64,000 bases of DNA from Oscarella lobularis (lineage: Eukaryota > Porifera > Homoscleromorpha > Homosclerophorida > Oscarellidae): NCBI RefSeq assembly GCF_947507565.1, contig NC_089185.1:310001-374000 (forward strand). Reading direction: 5' to 3'. Positions 12,213-24,494 of the stretch are shown here, in pieces (positions within the stretch are counted from its first letter, which is position 1; each line of letters begins with the position of its first letter). The notes beneath the pieces were generated by a model. That model was not told where the DNA came from, did not search any database, and saw only the letters and a list, made by a program, of their open reading frames with translations. The translations under genes and the position numbers were made by a program.

Positions 12213-15200
12213 TCACGATGACGTTCTTTCAAGCGCATCGATAGCGCTTTGAAGAGCATCAAACCGCTTCAAGTCATACAGGCTTTCCAATAGTTTACCG
12301 ATCGTTGCCTCCTTGCGAGTGCTCCACTGCGTTAGTACAATCCGCGTGGGACTGCCTCCGCGACTTGCTTCCGTGTCTACTTTCTGCACGTCGCCTACAG
12401 TAAATCCCAACTTCCCGGCCAACGAACGCCAATCCGCCGCCACGGGCAAGGGCATGTCCATTCGCTCAACAACTGCTTCAAGCACGCTGTATTTTGCTGC
12501 ATCTAGCGATGTGGAATTCTTAAACCACTGACGGTAATTCTCGGCGTCATCTTCAACGGAATTTTCCTCATTAGTACTGACACAGCAGTTCGCCGCTGCT
12601 TTATCTTCTTGACCGAACCACAATTTCAACCGGGTGCTCCTTTCCATTCTTCCGTCGCAAGAGCGACAATGCAAGGCTTCGTCGTCGTCGTCATCGTCGT
12701 CGGGAATGCAGACGTAGTGAACGCATTTTGCTTCGTCGCAATTTCCGTGACGGGCGCACGAAGGCTTTCGTTGGCGTTTCGCTTGACACTTGACGCCGCG
12801 TCGATAGAAGAGCCTCGGCAAGCCAGGCTGCGACGACAAATCGCTCAACGTTGATTCGATGAACTCGCGCGCTTCAACGCACGGGTCCGCGCCGGGCGCT
12901 CGATCTTCGCGGTAGTGTTGCACGACGATTTTAACGGTGCTTTCGACGAGAAAAACAAACAGGCTCAGCTCCGAGTTCAACTTGAATTTGCACGAATACC
13001 GATAAACGGTCGATTGGCCGGGAAAGCGAAAACTGCACCGACTGATCAACCGAAAGAAAGCGCCTTCGGGAAGAAAAGAAAAAATGTAGAAAAGCGGCTC
13101 GGTGTCCGTGAGACGAGGAGTGTAAAAGACTTGGCCGTTCTCTGGTTTGGGACGAAGCATAGCTGGAATGAGATAGCAGCGTTTCTGGGTGCCTTTCTGA
13201 AGTAGAGACGCGAGCAGATCGTCGTCTTTGTAACGGCGACGAGAGCGAGAGCCGTCATCGCCTTTCCGACGCGTCACCTCCGCTTCTTTCCTCCGCACAT
13301 CGGGAGAAACGAACGTGCCGTCGTCGTCGCTAGGATCGACGCACGGACAAATTAAATCGAAGCGGAGAAGAATTTCGACGAGGGTTTTGTAGTGACGCTC
13401 TAGAAAATCCTTCGTGCAGACGCCGTTTTTCTGCAGCATGTGCCTAAGCAGACGCTCGTGAAGATAGCCGTTCTTGAAGTGACGCCACTTGTCGCGCAGT
13501 TTACCGGCGTCGTCGCCCAGCTTCGGCAACGCAGTGATAATCTGCTTCACCACGTCGACGAGCCACTGACGATTCAGTATTACAAGATCGGCGAGCGATT
13601 CGACGTCGGTGAAATTGACGAGAACGCCTTGCCGATGCAAAAACGACATCATCGTGCGAAACTCGGACTCAGTCGACGACACGTCGCAATAATTAATCGC
13701 ATCGCGACGCGCTTCGTCCAAGGACATGTACACTTTGCCGTCGGCGACGGACAAGCGAACGTATTCCTCGAACTTGAGCCACGCGACGGGGATCAGCGTT
13801 CCAACGTGGGGCAAACCTCGAGCTACTTTCTCGATGTGCGCTCGCAAGCGATCCGCTTGGGGATCGCCGCCCTTGTCGCTACCGGAGCGCGTGTTATCGA
13901 TCGCGAAACCGGTTCCCGTGATGTGTTTTTCGAATGATTTGCCTGCCAGCGCTTCGTATGCGTGTTCCATCCGATGGCGAGCCTCATCGTCTCTTTCTTT
14001 CTCCGGCACGGGTAATTTGTCTTTTCGCGTGCCGACGAGAACGATGGGAGGCGACGAGTACATTTCGCCGTCGTCGTCGTCGTCGTCGACGGCTAGAGAA
14101 CGAATAGAATTTCCCCAGAATTCAATGTAGTCGATTCGCCGATCGGACGACTCTTTGCTTTCGATTACTTCGTCCGGCGACGTGCCGTACCGAAAGTGCT
14201 CGAACGCCGGATCCCGTAAATCCTCGTCGAGTCGAAAGACGAGCAAATAGATTGCTTGCGGCGAAAGAAAGAGCAAGTGAGAACTATAAAAGATCTTCTG
14301 CCCGCCGAAATCCGTCAGAGTGACAGTTACGTGATCGCTCTCCGTTTTCGCTTTCATTCCGTTGATGAAGTCGGCTAACTTACGAGCGACGTCGGGCGGC
14401 AGCGTGCGATCGAGCTGCCGATCGACAACAGACGCCTCCACGTCTTTTCCTTTATCGTCGTCGGCAAACGAAACCTTTTTCGATAGCGACGGAGATGACG
14501 TTTTCGAAGTCGAAAGAGAAGACGAAGAAGAAGAATTGCTAGAACGTCTTTTCGCCCCAGACAACGATTTCCTACTTCCAATAGACGACGTACGACTGCT
14601 CACGCCACTGTCCATATTCTCATCGACGTCTTTATTAAACATAGTCTCATGAATAATTTTCGCCAATTGGGTCGACGAGTCGTAGCGATCCTCGACGCCG
14701 TCGACTTTCCGCCAATTGGCGACGCTGCTGCGATCGATAGCGAATTCTTCTCCGTCGCATTCGAGTCCGACCGTGCTCAGCTTGTCGTCGATAAAAGCGC
14801 GATCGAGCAGCGAATCCTTCAACGACGTCTTTCCGGCACCAAACTGGCCAACGAGCATCACTTGGACGCGATATTCGCGAACGCATCCGTTCTCGAGAGC
14901 CCGTCGATAGGCACGAATCGCTTCGGGCCCTTGCGCTCGAATAGCAGATGGAATGCCTGCAGATTTAATAGTATAGGCATTGTTGGCCGTCTCTTAACGT
15001 TTGTACCTATGCTTCCAGCCAGGTCAATTCGGCCATCGTCTGTCACGTAGACAAAAACGGTTTCTAGTTTGTCTTGCCCGCTTTGCTGTCGTTCCGTGAC
15101 GCATTGGAGGTACTTCAGTAGGATTTGGTCCTCGCTTCGATTGATGACGCATCGACTTTGTCCAATTGAAACGAAATTCTTGCTCACGTGATGAACGACT

Positions 15201-16764
15201 TCTGCTGTCCACGTGAGAAGAACCCCGTCGTCGTCCTTGAATTTTTTCTGTTGGAGTTCCAGCAGTCGTCGATGGGCAAGTTGAAGCAAATCGTCGTTCG
15301 ACGTCACTGGGATACTTCCGGACTTGACGTCGGCGACGAGAATTTTTCGATTTTGCTCAATTAGGTCGAGATTGATTTTTTGATCCATTTTTTTCACATC
15401 GTCCGTCGTCAATGGAATGGCGCCGTGATATAAGAGAGTTAAGCTATTCGTTGCGGTTGCCACGTCGAAAACGCTTCGCCCACGCTGAAGGAAGGACCCC
15501 ACCCTGAATATATTTTCTGTTTCGCCCCTCCGCAAAATATCTTACTTTGTCTCGAGCCAAGTGCGATGCTCCGTACTTGAGCAAATGCTTGACGCAATCT
15601 CTCGACGCTCGATCCCCACGTTCGGCGCACATCATTAGCGAAGTGCGCCCAATCTGAACACGGAACGCGCGCGCACTTCACGTGAGCTGCGCGTGGACGC
15701 GTGGATCAACTGACGTACCTGGCACATTACATCCGGATCGGCGTTTTGACGGAGTAAAAATTCCACGACCGAAGATCGGCTGTGTCTCGCCGCTTCGTGA
15801 AGAGGCGTAAACTTTCCCTAAAAAATGAGCGTCAGCGAGTCGCACACGCGGATAACGATGGTTGATGCCTTACGAAAAAGGTGGGATGATCAATGGGGAC
15901 TTTCATAAGTGTCAAGAGGAATTCGACGAAAGACGTACGCCCGAACCGTGACGCAAAATGAACGGACGCATCTCCGCACTAAAAGTAACGATTGAAGAAG
16001 GAGAAAAAGCGCGCTCGCGAACGCAAACCTCATTTCGAAGCAGGACGTCGACACGAGACGAAAATAGAAAACGTTTCGCCGACTCTAAGTGACCGTTTTC
16101 GGCAGTCAGTAGAAAAGCGGAGTGAATCTGGCGAATAGAACGGTCGGCGTCGTAGAAAATGGGTATATACGTCCCTACCAAACGATCCGAATAGCGCCCG
16201 GCGTACTCGGGTCTCAGGAGTAGGTCGAGACAGCGGATTTCGCCGCAGGCTGCCGCCCAGTGTAGGGGCAAGAGTCCGTTCTGCGTAAAAATTGAACGCT
16301 AGTACCTACGTAGTTCATCGACTCTTCTATTTTTCTTGCTGACCCCGTCTTCGTTGAGACAGAGTTGGGAATTCGAGTCGAGTTCGCGTTCAAGCGCGTC
16401 GACGTTTCCTTCGGCGGCGAGCTTGTGAATGTTCAATACCGATTCGTCCTGCGCGAAATGCGATGAAAAAATACGCCCATGCACGCGAAAACATTCTTCT
16501 TCTTGCCTTGCACGATTGCGCGACGAATTGCTTCCACAGTGGGTCGCCTTCTGGGCTCGTGTTGGGCTGTAGTCTTCTTTTCACGAGTTCGATCAGCTCT
16601 TTGGACGGGCTGAGACGATCGAGCGACATTTCGCTGAAGCGTAGTAGCTCTTTCGCCGCGCGATGTGATACTGGCTCTTGCAAAGCGACCTAACGCTATT
16701 AGAGCTACACTTTCCGTACTTCATTCCTTAGGGTCGGTCTTGTGATTGCTGGTGGTTGCAACAT
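12213..16764 (-). CDS. ROCO protein: ankyrin repeats, Roc GTPase, COR, death domain
   Basis: Multi-domain signalling GTPase of the ROCO family. The N-terminal exons (about 15440-16700) encode several ankyrin repeats (MPLHWAAACGEIRCLDLLL; FTPLHEAARHSRSSVVEFLL). An exon at about 15010-15510 links these to a large exon, about 12213-14960. The large exon starts with the Roc P-loop GQFGAGKTSL, then switch II DFGGQKIFYSSH and the G4-like VGTRKDKL; COR follows, and the last 90 residues form a death domain (MDMPLPVAADWRSLAGKLGF). The order matches DAPK1 without its kinase, and no kinase could fit because the ZNHIT6 start lies only 48 bp beyond. The first intron, if real, is about 30 bp, so the start at 16764 is tentative. 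Confidence 0.85.
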
Positions 16765-16812
16765 CGTGACTTTACGTCACTCGCCGGGCGCACGTTAGGC
16801 TAGGTACGCAAA

Positions 16813-17894
16813 ATGACTTCGTGCTGTTTGTGTCCAAATGCTTCGAAGTACAAGTGCCCCAGTTGCGAACGATCGACTTGTAGGTAAAGCCAAACAGTTT
16901 CGAAATATAATGTCCATCTCACTTGGCTCGCTTCAGCCTTCGCTGCGTCAAAAACCACAAGGAGACATTCTCGTGCGAGGGCAAACGCGATCCCACGAAA
17001 TTTATAGCACTGAAAGCGTTCACCGACGCCGATCTAATAAACGGTAGATTCAGATTCAGTTACCCCGTCATCTCTCACCGTGATTCCAGACTATCGTTTT
17101 CTGGAAGAAGTCAATCGATTGGCTGATAAATCGTCGCGAGAAAATCGCTCTTTTGTGGCTCGCCGACCGTTTCGAGCACGAAAATCATGGTGGACTCCAA
17201 GAGAAGACGCCTTGGAAAAGTTCGCGCGAACGAGAGGAATCAAATTTCGACGATTGCCGAAGGGATTCAGCAAACGATCGGAAAACACGTCCTTTTATTC
17301 AACGAGGTAAACACACGACGTCACGATTGATGACGTAGCAAAATTCTGAGTAGAACAAAGTCAATTCATTGGAGAATACGATGGCATTTTCCCCGTGCAG
17401 AAGCAGACTACGTAGATGACAAGTAATAATTTAGAATAAGAGTAATAGTTTATATACCTTTTCTTCAGAGTACATGAAAATACACTGCTAAATAAAGCCC
17501 TGGAGAAGTACATCAACGTGGAAAAGGGTGATCCTATTCTCACGCACAGGCAAGCACGATATTCTTACCAGCTAATATAATTGATGAATTTAGACTTAAA
17601 ATGTATTGGAAGTCCGAAGTGAGTTTGCTTCTGCGCAACGAATATTCACCGGCGAATCAAATTCGGTATTTCAAACTGGATCTCACGCAATCCTTAGGAG
17701 AAAATCTACGCAACAAAACATTGGTCGAATATCCGACCCTGATTGTAGCACTTCCCAGTGAACTGTCCCAATACAAACTAGAGACCAATTCAAAGGAAGA
17801 GACAGAAGAAGAAGAAGAAGAAGAATCAAGCGAGTCAGAATCAGAAACAGAATCTGAAGATAGCGAAGAAGATACCTGTATAATAAACTCATGA
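16813..17894 (+). CDS. ZNHIT6: Box C/D snoRNP assembly protein BCD1 (HIT zinc finger)
   Basis: Nuclear factor for assembly of box C/D small nucleolar ribonucleoproteins. The start at 16813 opens a HIT-type zinc finger: CCLCPNASKYKCPSC, continuing after the first intron (16884 to about 16936) with a Cys/His-rich CVKNHKETFSC. Conserved BCD1 blocks follow: DYRFLEEVNR, GIKFRRLPKGFSKR, HWRIRWHFPRAEADYV and LVEYPTLIV. The intron 17550-17593 needs a GC donor (CAG|GCAAGC) and restores the frame exactly. The tail is acidic (Glu/Ser-rich). Only 10 bp separate its stop from the HCCS stop on the other strand. Confidence 0.93.
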
Positions 17895-17904
17895 GAATAA
17901 ATTT

Positions 17905-19018
17905 TTATTGAGTTTGAGATTGGGCTTTTTGCTCGTCCCTAATGTCCTCTACTTTCATTTGAAGCTCATTGGCAGACGTCTCGTTGTTCGACGCGCTCCA
18001 CCGCCATCTCCACCACGCCACTTTCGCTCGATCGACGACAGCCTGAAACGAATCCAACGCCGGCCGAACGTCCATGTGCGTGAACGTCTTGCGTCGATCG
18101 TTCGCCTCGTTGACGTTATAATAATCGATGATGTAACGAACCTCGCGACCGCAACGATCGACGACCCAGTCGTGACGATCAAAGGGAAGCTCGTAGCTAA
18201 AGTAGACACAAAATGAAATTTATATAATCATTTTATGACTATTTATTTATTAATTTATTTATTTACCCCATTAGACTACGTATCCTTGCACGTGGCGAAT
18301 AATCTTTCGCTCTGCCACGAAAACTCTTCAATTTCGGCGTTTTGCATTTACTGCATCAATACGTCATAAATAGTGCCCCTCTTCCCCCTCCCCCTCCCCC
18401 TTACTCCGCATGCATTGCTTCCCATTTGAGAACCTCCTGCCACGCCCATTCATTATTGGTATTGTGAATGGTAATGATGTTCTCCATGTCCTCGCTGCTG
18501 ACGTCTTCGCTCTCCCATTTCCAACCCTTTCGTATCATCGCGTTATAGAACATCTGCTCGGATGGGTAGACCCAGCGTTCTCCGTCCGTTTCGTCGCCCG
18601 CTTTCGGTATCGACGATCGTTGTCTTTCGATCGATAGCGGAATCGGTTGATTCGGCACCGGTTCGTTGCACATGGGAGGCATCTGAAATATATGACGTAA
18701 CATACGCTTCGCATTTCCGTTTTTCTCTTTGTAACGTACCATGTTTCTCGGGTCTACGTCTCCTCTCGTTAGCACTGGGCATCCTGATTCTTTTTTGTTC
18801 GTCGCCGGACAGCGATTTTCGAGCGGAGGAGGCGAATTGTGATCGATCGGGCATTTGCTCGTCGCCGAAGGAGTTGCCTCCACTTTGTCTTTAGTCTTTA
18901 GTTCGCCGACGGGCGAAGAATGATCTTGGGAAGAATAGAGAGAGCCCATGGACCGAGATAAACCCTTTCTGAATTCCCGGATAAAAAGGTCCCACGTGCT
19001 GCTCTTTTGAATGGACAT
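17905..19018 (-). CDS. HCCS: Holocytochrome c-type synthase
   Basis: Cytochrome c heme lyase of the mitochondrial intermembrane space, which attaches heme to apocytochrome c. Exons include 18740-19018 and about 18402-18682; the intron 18683-18739 removes a stretch that otherwise looks like an insertion. The N-terminus carries three Cys-Pro heme-binding motifs (KCPIDH, RCPATN, GCPVLT), followed by [49 protein letters not shown] and [15 protein letters not shown]. The C-terminal tail after WWRWRW is longer than in vertebrates. The stop codon TAA is part of an AATAAA sequence. The start codon is only 3 nt after the stop of the upstream histidine phosphatase gene. Confidence 0.95.
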
Positions 19019-19021
19019 TTT

Positions 19022-19657
19022 TTACTCTCTGACGTAGACTTGTCGCACTTCGCAAGTGTTCAAATGTGGCAATGATCGGTGGTCTCGCGAATTTTGCTTC
19101 AGAAAGGCGGTCTGCAATATTTGCAGCGTGTCGCCGTGGCCAACTAGCAAAATAGATTTTTTGTTCCACTTTCTTTCCAATTCGGTCACCAAGTCGATTC
19201 CTCTTCGCAGCACGCTCTCCACGCTTTCCACACCACGCATAGAATGACCACTATTTTTTTCGTCCTCTTTCCAAACGATCTCATAATTCGCATTCGTTCC
19301 CATATCAAATTCTCCAAAAAATCGCTCCCTCAATTTTTTGGACGCAGTGACTGTGACACCAATCGATTTTTTCGCCTCCAAGTCTTTTCTGATCAAGACA
19401 GCCGTCTCGAAAGCTCTCTTGAAATCTGACGTCACGATGACGACATCGGCTAGATTTGCAACAAGTCGCTTGACGTCTGCAGCAGCTCTCAATGCCTGCT
19501 CTTTTCCTTCTGCCGTCAAACCGTAATCGATGACGCCGACGTCCGGATTGCTGACAATAATTCCTAGCTTATTAGCTACGCTTTGTCCGTGACGCACAAG
19601 AATGTAGCTGTTGTGCAGACTTTCGGGTAGCAGTTCCATAGATCCCGGATGTGACAT
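19022..19657 (-). CDS. Histidine phosphatase (phosphoglycerate mutase-like)
   Basis: Single-exon 211-residue protein of the histidine phosphatase superfamily, which works through a phosphohistidine intermediate. The catalytic LVRHGQSVAN is near residue 22, followed by the arginine-bearing SDFKRAFETA and the second catalytic histidine in LLVGHGDTLQ near residue 172. Substrate cannot be told from sequence; both sugar phosphatases and broad-specificity phosphatases share these motifs. It is wedged between HPS3 (81 bp upstream) and HCCS (3 bp downstream), all on the same strand. No signal peptide is apparent. Confidence 0.85.
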   Translation of the reverse strand: MSHPGSMELLPESLHNSYILVRHGQSVANKLGIIVSNPDVGVIDYGLTAEGKEQALRAAADVKRLVANLADVVIVTSDFKRAFETAVLIRKDLEAKKSIGVTVTASKKLRERFFGEFDMGTNANYEIVWKEDEKNSGHSMRGVESVESVLRRGIDLVTELERKWNKKSILLVGHGDTLQILQTAFLKQNSRDHRSLPHLNTCEVRQVYVRE

Positions 19658-19738
19658 ATAAACCTTTTTTTAGAAAACGCAATTCTTTGCAACTCTTCAA
19701 GTTCGCTTATTGGCAACAACAGCAAAAAATATAATTCA

Positions 19739-22700
19739 CTAATCTTTCCTCATTGAGGCGGTGATGCTCGTCTTGAGAGAATTGGCAATAGCGACAGTGC
19801 AGTTCCTCTTCAAAAAAGGAAAGAAGAACTCGAGACGACCTGACGCTGGCAATAACGTCAGAAAATCTCGCACTTGCAGATGACCCGCCAAATATTCAAG
19901 ACACGCTGCGCAAACAGATACACGTGCGTACGTCGACCCCATCGCCCCCCGGTACCACTTACATTTGTAGGAATAGACAAAATCACGGCTGTCCTTCTCT
20001 CCGCACAGTCTAAGGAGATTGCCAAGTACGTGCTGCCACTACAGACAAATGCGTCTATCTACACGACTTCCTTAGCTACCTACTAGCTACTAACCTGATC
20101 TTTATCCAAGTGAATGAAAAGACAGTAGGATAGAAGAACCTTTGGATAATTTCTAATGATAAGATCAACGGCCTAGGAGAAAAACCAGATGCAAGGATCT
20201 AATGCATCGAAGCCGATACGCGTTTACAGGTAATTTGAATCCAGTGAGAGGCAAGCAGAGAAGACGCAGCGAAACGTCCAATGATTGCCAGTTCGACTGC
20301 CGGCTAATTTCACTCAAAACTATCCGAGCCAACGATTCAGAGGAGAGCGGAGAACACAGCAAAGCCTTCTCAGAAAAGACAAATAAAGAAATAAAACATC
20401 GAGCCGGGGACGAGGCACCTGAAGGTTGACCAGCTCCTGATATTTATCAGAAATTTTGGCTTTCAGTGCCGGCGATTCCCTCTTTCTCCCGGCGTGCAAA
20501 TCGAGCAGATCGGCCACCGCCTGAGCAGATCGAGGACGATAGTGCTTCTCTTTCGACGGCGCCTTTCCCACGTGATGAACGCGAGGAACAAAATCAGCCG
20601 TCGACGCGCCGCTGCCTGAGAAAAACCCCAGAGCTCAAAAGGAAAGACGACTACTGTACCTATATTTAGTACCTGCTAGTGGGCCCAGATCGTCGAGCCA
20701 AGTGGGACGTTCACCAAAGCACGATGAAGCAGATGGAACCTGTTGTGTAACATTTTAGAAAAATAATAAAATTTAAGTCCTTTGTTCTCTTGCTTTTTTA
20801 AATTCAAGAGACGTCAGCTTTGGAGAAGAAGAGGAGGAGACGACGAGTTCCAAGTGGTAATGCAGCCATTGCACGTAAATTCGAGCAAGTGCTTCCTATT
20901 TGTCCAAAACTTAATAATTTTCGATTAACCCACTACGTCATTCTTACCATTGCCACAGGAAGGTGCTCTTCTTTCTCGCTACCTATGGAAACATTGCGTA
21001 GACTCTCATTAGCCTTTTTAGCGTTATTGCTTACTGCAAAGAACGGCTTCCAAAAAGTTTCTCGCATACTTTTTATCGTGAAGTTCGTCCTCGCTTGACA
21101 CCTTTGTTAAAAAATAAATATGATCAAAATACCATCCCCCCCTTCACACACCCACCCCAAGTAGTTTCAGACAATCCTTCAGTGACACAACATTCTCGTC
21201 GACAAAATAAACCATTACAGACATAAACACGTCGGTCTCGTGTTTACACAAAAGCTGAGCAGGACACTATTACCAAATAATCGGAATTTTATAATTAACT
21301 GCGTGCCTGTCCCAGAGGAGTCAATTGTTTGTCGCTAAAGTCAATCAAATAATGGGGTTTTAGAACGCAGACGCAGTAAAGGTCCAGCTAAAACGAATAT
21401 TTGCAAGTACACGTAAATAGCGTTATGTGTGCGCTATACCAGTACGAGAGACTTGAGCACTTTCTGCGCCAAGTCTACCTCGCATTGTCGCAAATGAAGA
21501 ACAGCCAAAGTGACGCTATTCAAAGCGATTTCACTAGAAACCAATACAAGACCAGCATTGTATTTCTTAGTTCTAATTTTATGCTCTCACCTTCTGCTCA
21601 CCGGATGATCCCCTCGAAAGGAGTCATATAAAAGTTGAACAGCTCTTTCTGCAATGCATGGCACATTGCTACGTGATATTTCTATGACGATGTGACAATT
21701 ACCGGTAGAGTAAGTCTTCAAACGAGAGTCCATAATCACATCCGACAGCCTGCTGTAATCACCCTCTGCTACAATCTCCAGAATAGTGTCAGCCATTTTC
21801 TACAGTAAAAAATTAAAAAATTCGACGTATGCGTATATATGTATAAGTTCTTCCCGCACTTCATCTAGATTCGGAAATGGAGACTGAGAGAATAGAGGCT
21901 CCATAAGATAACAAGAAAGCCCCTCTCCGTAACCAATCATCTTCTCTGGCACCTGACCACGCAATGAGACGAACTCACTCGCAAAGCAAACGCGTACCTG
22001 ATCATTTTTCTCAATATCTTGAAGCCGCTTGATGGCTCTCTGCACAACGTCCTGCAAACACAATCCAGCCAAGTTGTAGTACATCTTCGCGTGCTCCGGA
22101 CACGCGCTTCCCGGGCTAAAATCGACGACGACGACGGAAACTATTCAAATAACTGTTAAACTATTAATTTTTCGTACATGCAGCACATGTCGCCCAAAGC
22201 GATCACTGATTCCTTTAACTTTTCCAGCAAGTCCTCCTCCTCCTCCTTCGTGAGAAGAAGGCGAAGAGACGGAGGACGCCATCGCTGTTTCTGACGTTCC
22301 TTTTGCTTGCTCAGCTCTCCGTCCCGCTTTCTCTCCTCGTATTCGATAACGTTCCTTTGCACGTGAGATTCGTTTAGCTACATTGAACCATATTTTTCGA
22401 TATTAATTATTTAATTAATCGAATATTCACCTCCATTCTCAAAAGGATGTTCGCCTCGCAGAGTAGCTGATGACGAACGGAAAGATTACCCGATACTTCG
22501 GGCAAAGATAAACTCATTTCAGACTAAAAACAATAGGCAATTGAATAATTTATTATTTTTCTAAGGCGTTCACCATTTCTGTGTAGACGCTCGATACTGT
22601 AGCACTTTTCAATATATAAACACCCCATTCCGTGCAGTCGGCACTTCTGGGACGTTGTAGCAATTTGGATATGCTTCGACTGCAAACGCAATTATTTTCG

Positions 22701-24419
22701 ACGCCACTCTTCCCATCGCATTTCCTACCTCCACAAGTCGGGCCGAGATTTCTCCGCTTCCGGAGCCTTTGACACCAACACGACGCAATCACCGGCATTC
22801 GCCACTTTGCACAGCCCAATAAAAGGATGCATCCCAATAAGGCAAATCGAAACGTCAGCAGGCGGACAAATCTAACAGAGGCGCGTGGACCCAAGACCTC
22901 CCCAAAACAGCAACTCTCTCACCTGATAAAATAGCTCATCGAGAACCATGCTAGGTGACACGTCCCTCGCAATTTCTCGTTGAGTTTGCACGGCTTTGGC
23001 GAAGGATCTCAACGTGTACGACTCGAGTCCGGATAGAGTGGCGACTTGGACGAAGTGAGAGCCGACGGAAGCGGCGACGGCGTGATGCGTGTAAGGATAA
23101 ACGGATATCAGGTCCGTTTCCCCCTTTACGTCGTACATGAAGCCTTGACGAGGTCCCGAGACGAAGCAGGAAAGACCGACGAGTTCGACGCGAGAAGAGT
23201 CGTCGGGGAGAAGAGGAAATTGAAGCGGATGAAATTGAGACGACATCGAAACACCTATAAGGTATAAGGATAATTAATTGATTATTAATTAATAAAGGTT
23301 ACCATTGCTTTTGGAAACTCTATATGTTGGGACGAATTGGAGGGAGTGTAGCGATCCTCCCGTGTCTTTTGCCGCGTATTTCTCGTAGAGTATCACCGTG
23401 CTTGTGCACTCAATCGGCTCGCGACCTTTAACGCGTTCTAGAATAGATTCTCGACTATCCTCGCTTGCGTAAAGCGCGACGTAATCGTCGACGACGTTTT
23501 TCACCAGATCGACGGTTATCGAATAATTGGCGATGCGATCGACGGGTCCAAAAACTCGACGCGGACCGGAAACCGTTTCGTTTTGAGACGAAGATTTCCG
23601 CTGTTTTGCCAAATCAATTTGCGGCAAGGCGAGAGTCGGCGACGACGACAGAGGAGCCAATGAATGATTGCGAGCAGTTGCGGAAGAAAAATCACAAATA
23701 ATCAATTCTTCCCCATCGGAATTTTCGCGAAAAAGACGCTGATCTTGAGCGGCTCTCGAGTCGTCTCGTTGACATAAATTCAACTTGATGACGGTGATTT
23801 CGTCCTTGCTAACGCTGGCGACAAACTGATGGCAAAGCGCCACTTTTCGACACGACGACGACGAACTCCCCAGACGAATATCGGCGTAGGGCTCGAATTC
23901 GAACGCGTTTCCGGCCCCGCCCACGCCGCGTAGAACGAAAACGTGAACGACGGCTTTTCCGGCGACGGCGACGTTTCCCGTGCGCGGACAGCAACTGACG
24001 CTCGTCGCCGATTCGGTGACGCGCAATTCGACGACTTCGACCTGATTGCGCGAGCGCGACGTCGTCACGTGGCCCTGTTTCAACGTTCCGGCCAATCGAA
24101 TTCGAGCCGGTTGAGCGGGCGAAGCGACGTCCCAGTGGAAATAGACGCGCGCCGTCTTGACGCCGCCTTTTCGGCTCGTCTGCTTTTCGACGGTGACGAG
24201 GCAGTCGGCTTTTGCGTTGTAGGCGAGCTGGAGAACGGTGGCGATCGTTTGGAAGCTCGAACGCGCTTCTTTGGGATCGCGGAGCGTTCGCACTTCGACG
24301 ATGCGCTTTGCCGTCGCGAGAAAGAGCCAGAGGTCGGAGCAGGCGACTGCGACGGGCTCGCTATCGCTCGAGAAGACCTCCTGGCCGCAGAACTGATTCA
24401 AACGAAGAACTTTCACCAT
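19739..24419 (-). CDS. HPS3: HPS3-like BLOC-2 subunit
   Basis: Hermansky-Pudlak syndrome 3 protein, a BLOC-2 subunit that directs cargo to lysosome-related organelles. Start 24419 (MVKVLRLNQFCGQEVF) matches the HPS3 N-terminus (about 24419-23289), a beta-propeller-like region. Exon 23246-22920 (LVGLSCFVSGPRQGFMYDV, TDLISVYPY) and 22513 onwards (NLSVRHQLLCEANILLR) match the middle. The helical C-terminal half is spread over many small exons; it ends PKVLLSYCLFIHLDKDQ, then VRDFLTLLPASGRLEFFFPFL. One intron (21267-21306) appears to use a GC donor. Internal exons between 20.3 and 21.6 kb are only partly resolved. HPS3 is poorly conserved, so it was identified by the order of several blocks. Confidence 0.8.
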
Positions 24420-24451
24420 CGCTGCGCAAACAGAGATGAGCACTGCGCGTG

Positions 24452-24457
24452 CACGTG
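24452..24457. promoter_or_regulatory. CACGTG E-box upstream of HPS3
   Basis: Palindromic CACGTG 32 nt upstream of the HPS3 start codon, in the 75-bp gap after DNAJC21. On the coding strand it is preceded by GT (GTCACGTG), as in CLEAR/MITF-type sites. Confidence 0.45.
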
Positions 24458-24494
24458 ACTTATTAATTAATTTATTCTCTCCAAAAGCTTGCTT

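Noticed and set aside
18683-18739. 19-residue insertion in HCCS ([13 protein letters not shown]...)
   Set aside because: The stretch is a 57-bp open intron with GTACGT donor and TTTCAG acceptor; removing it restores the conserved alignment.
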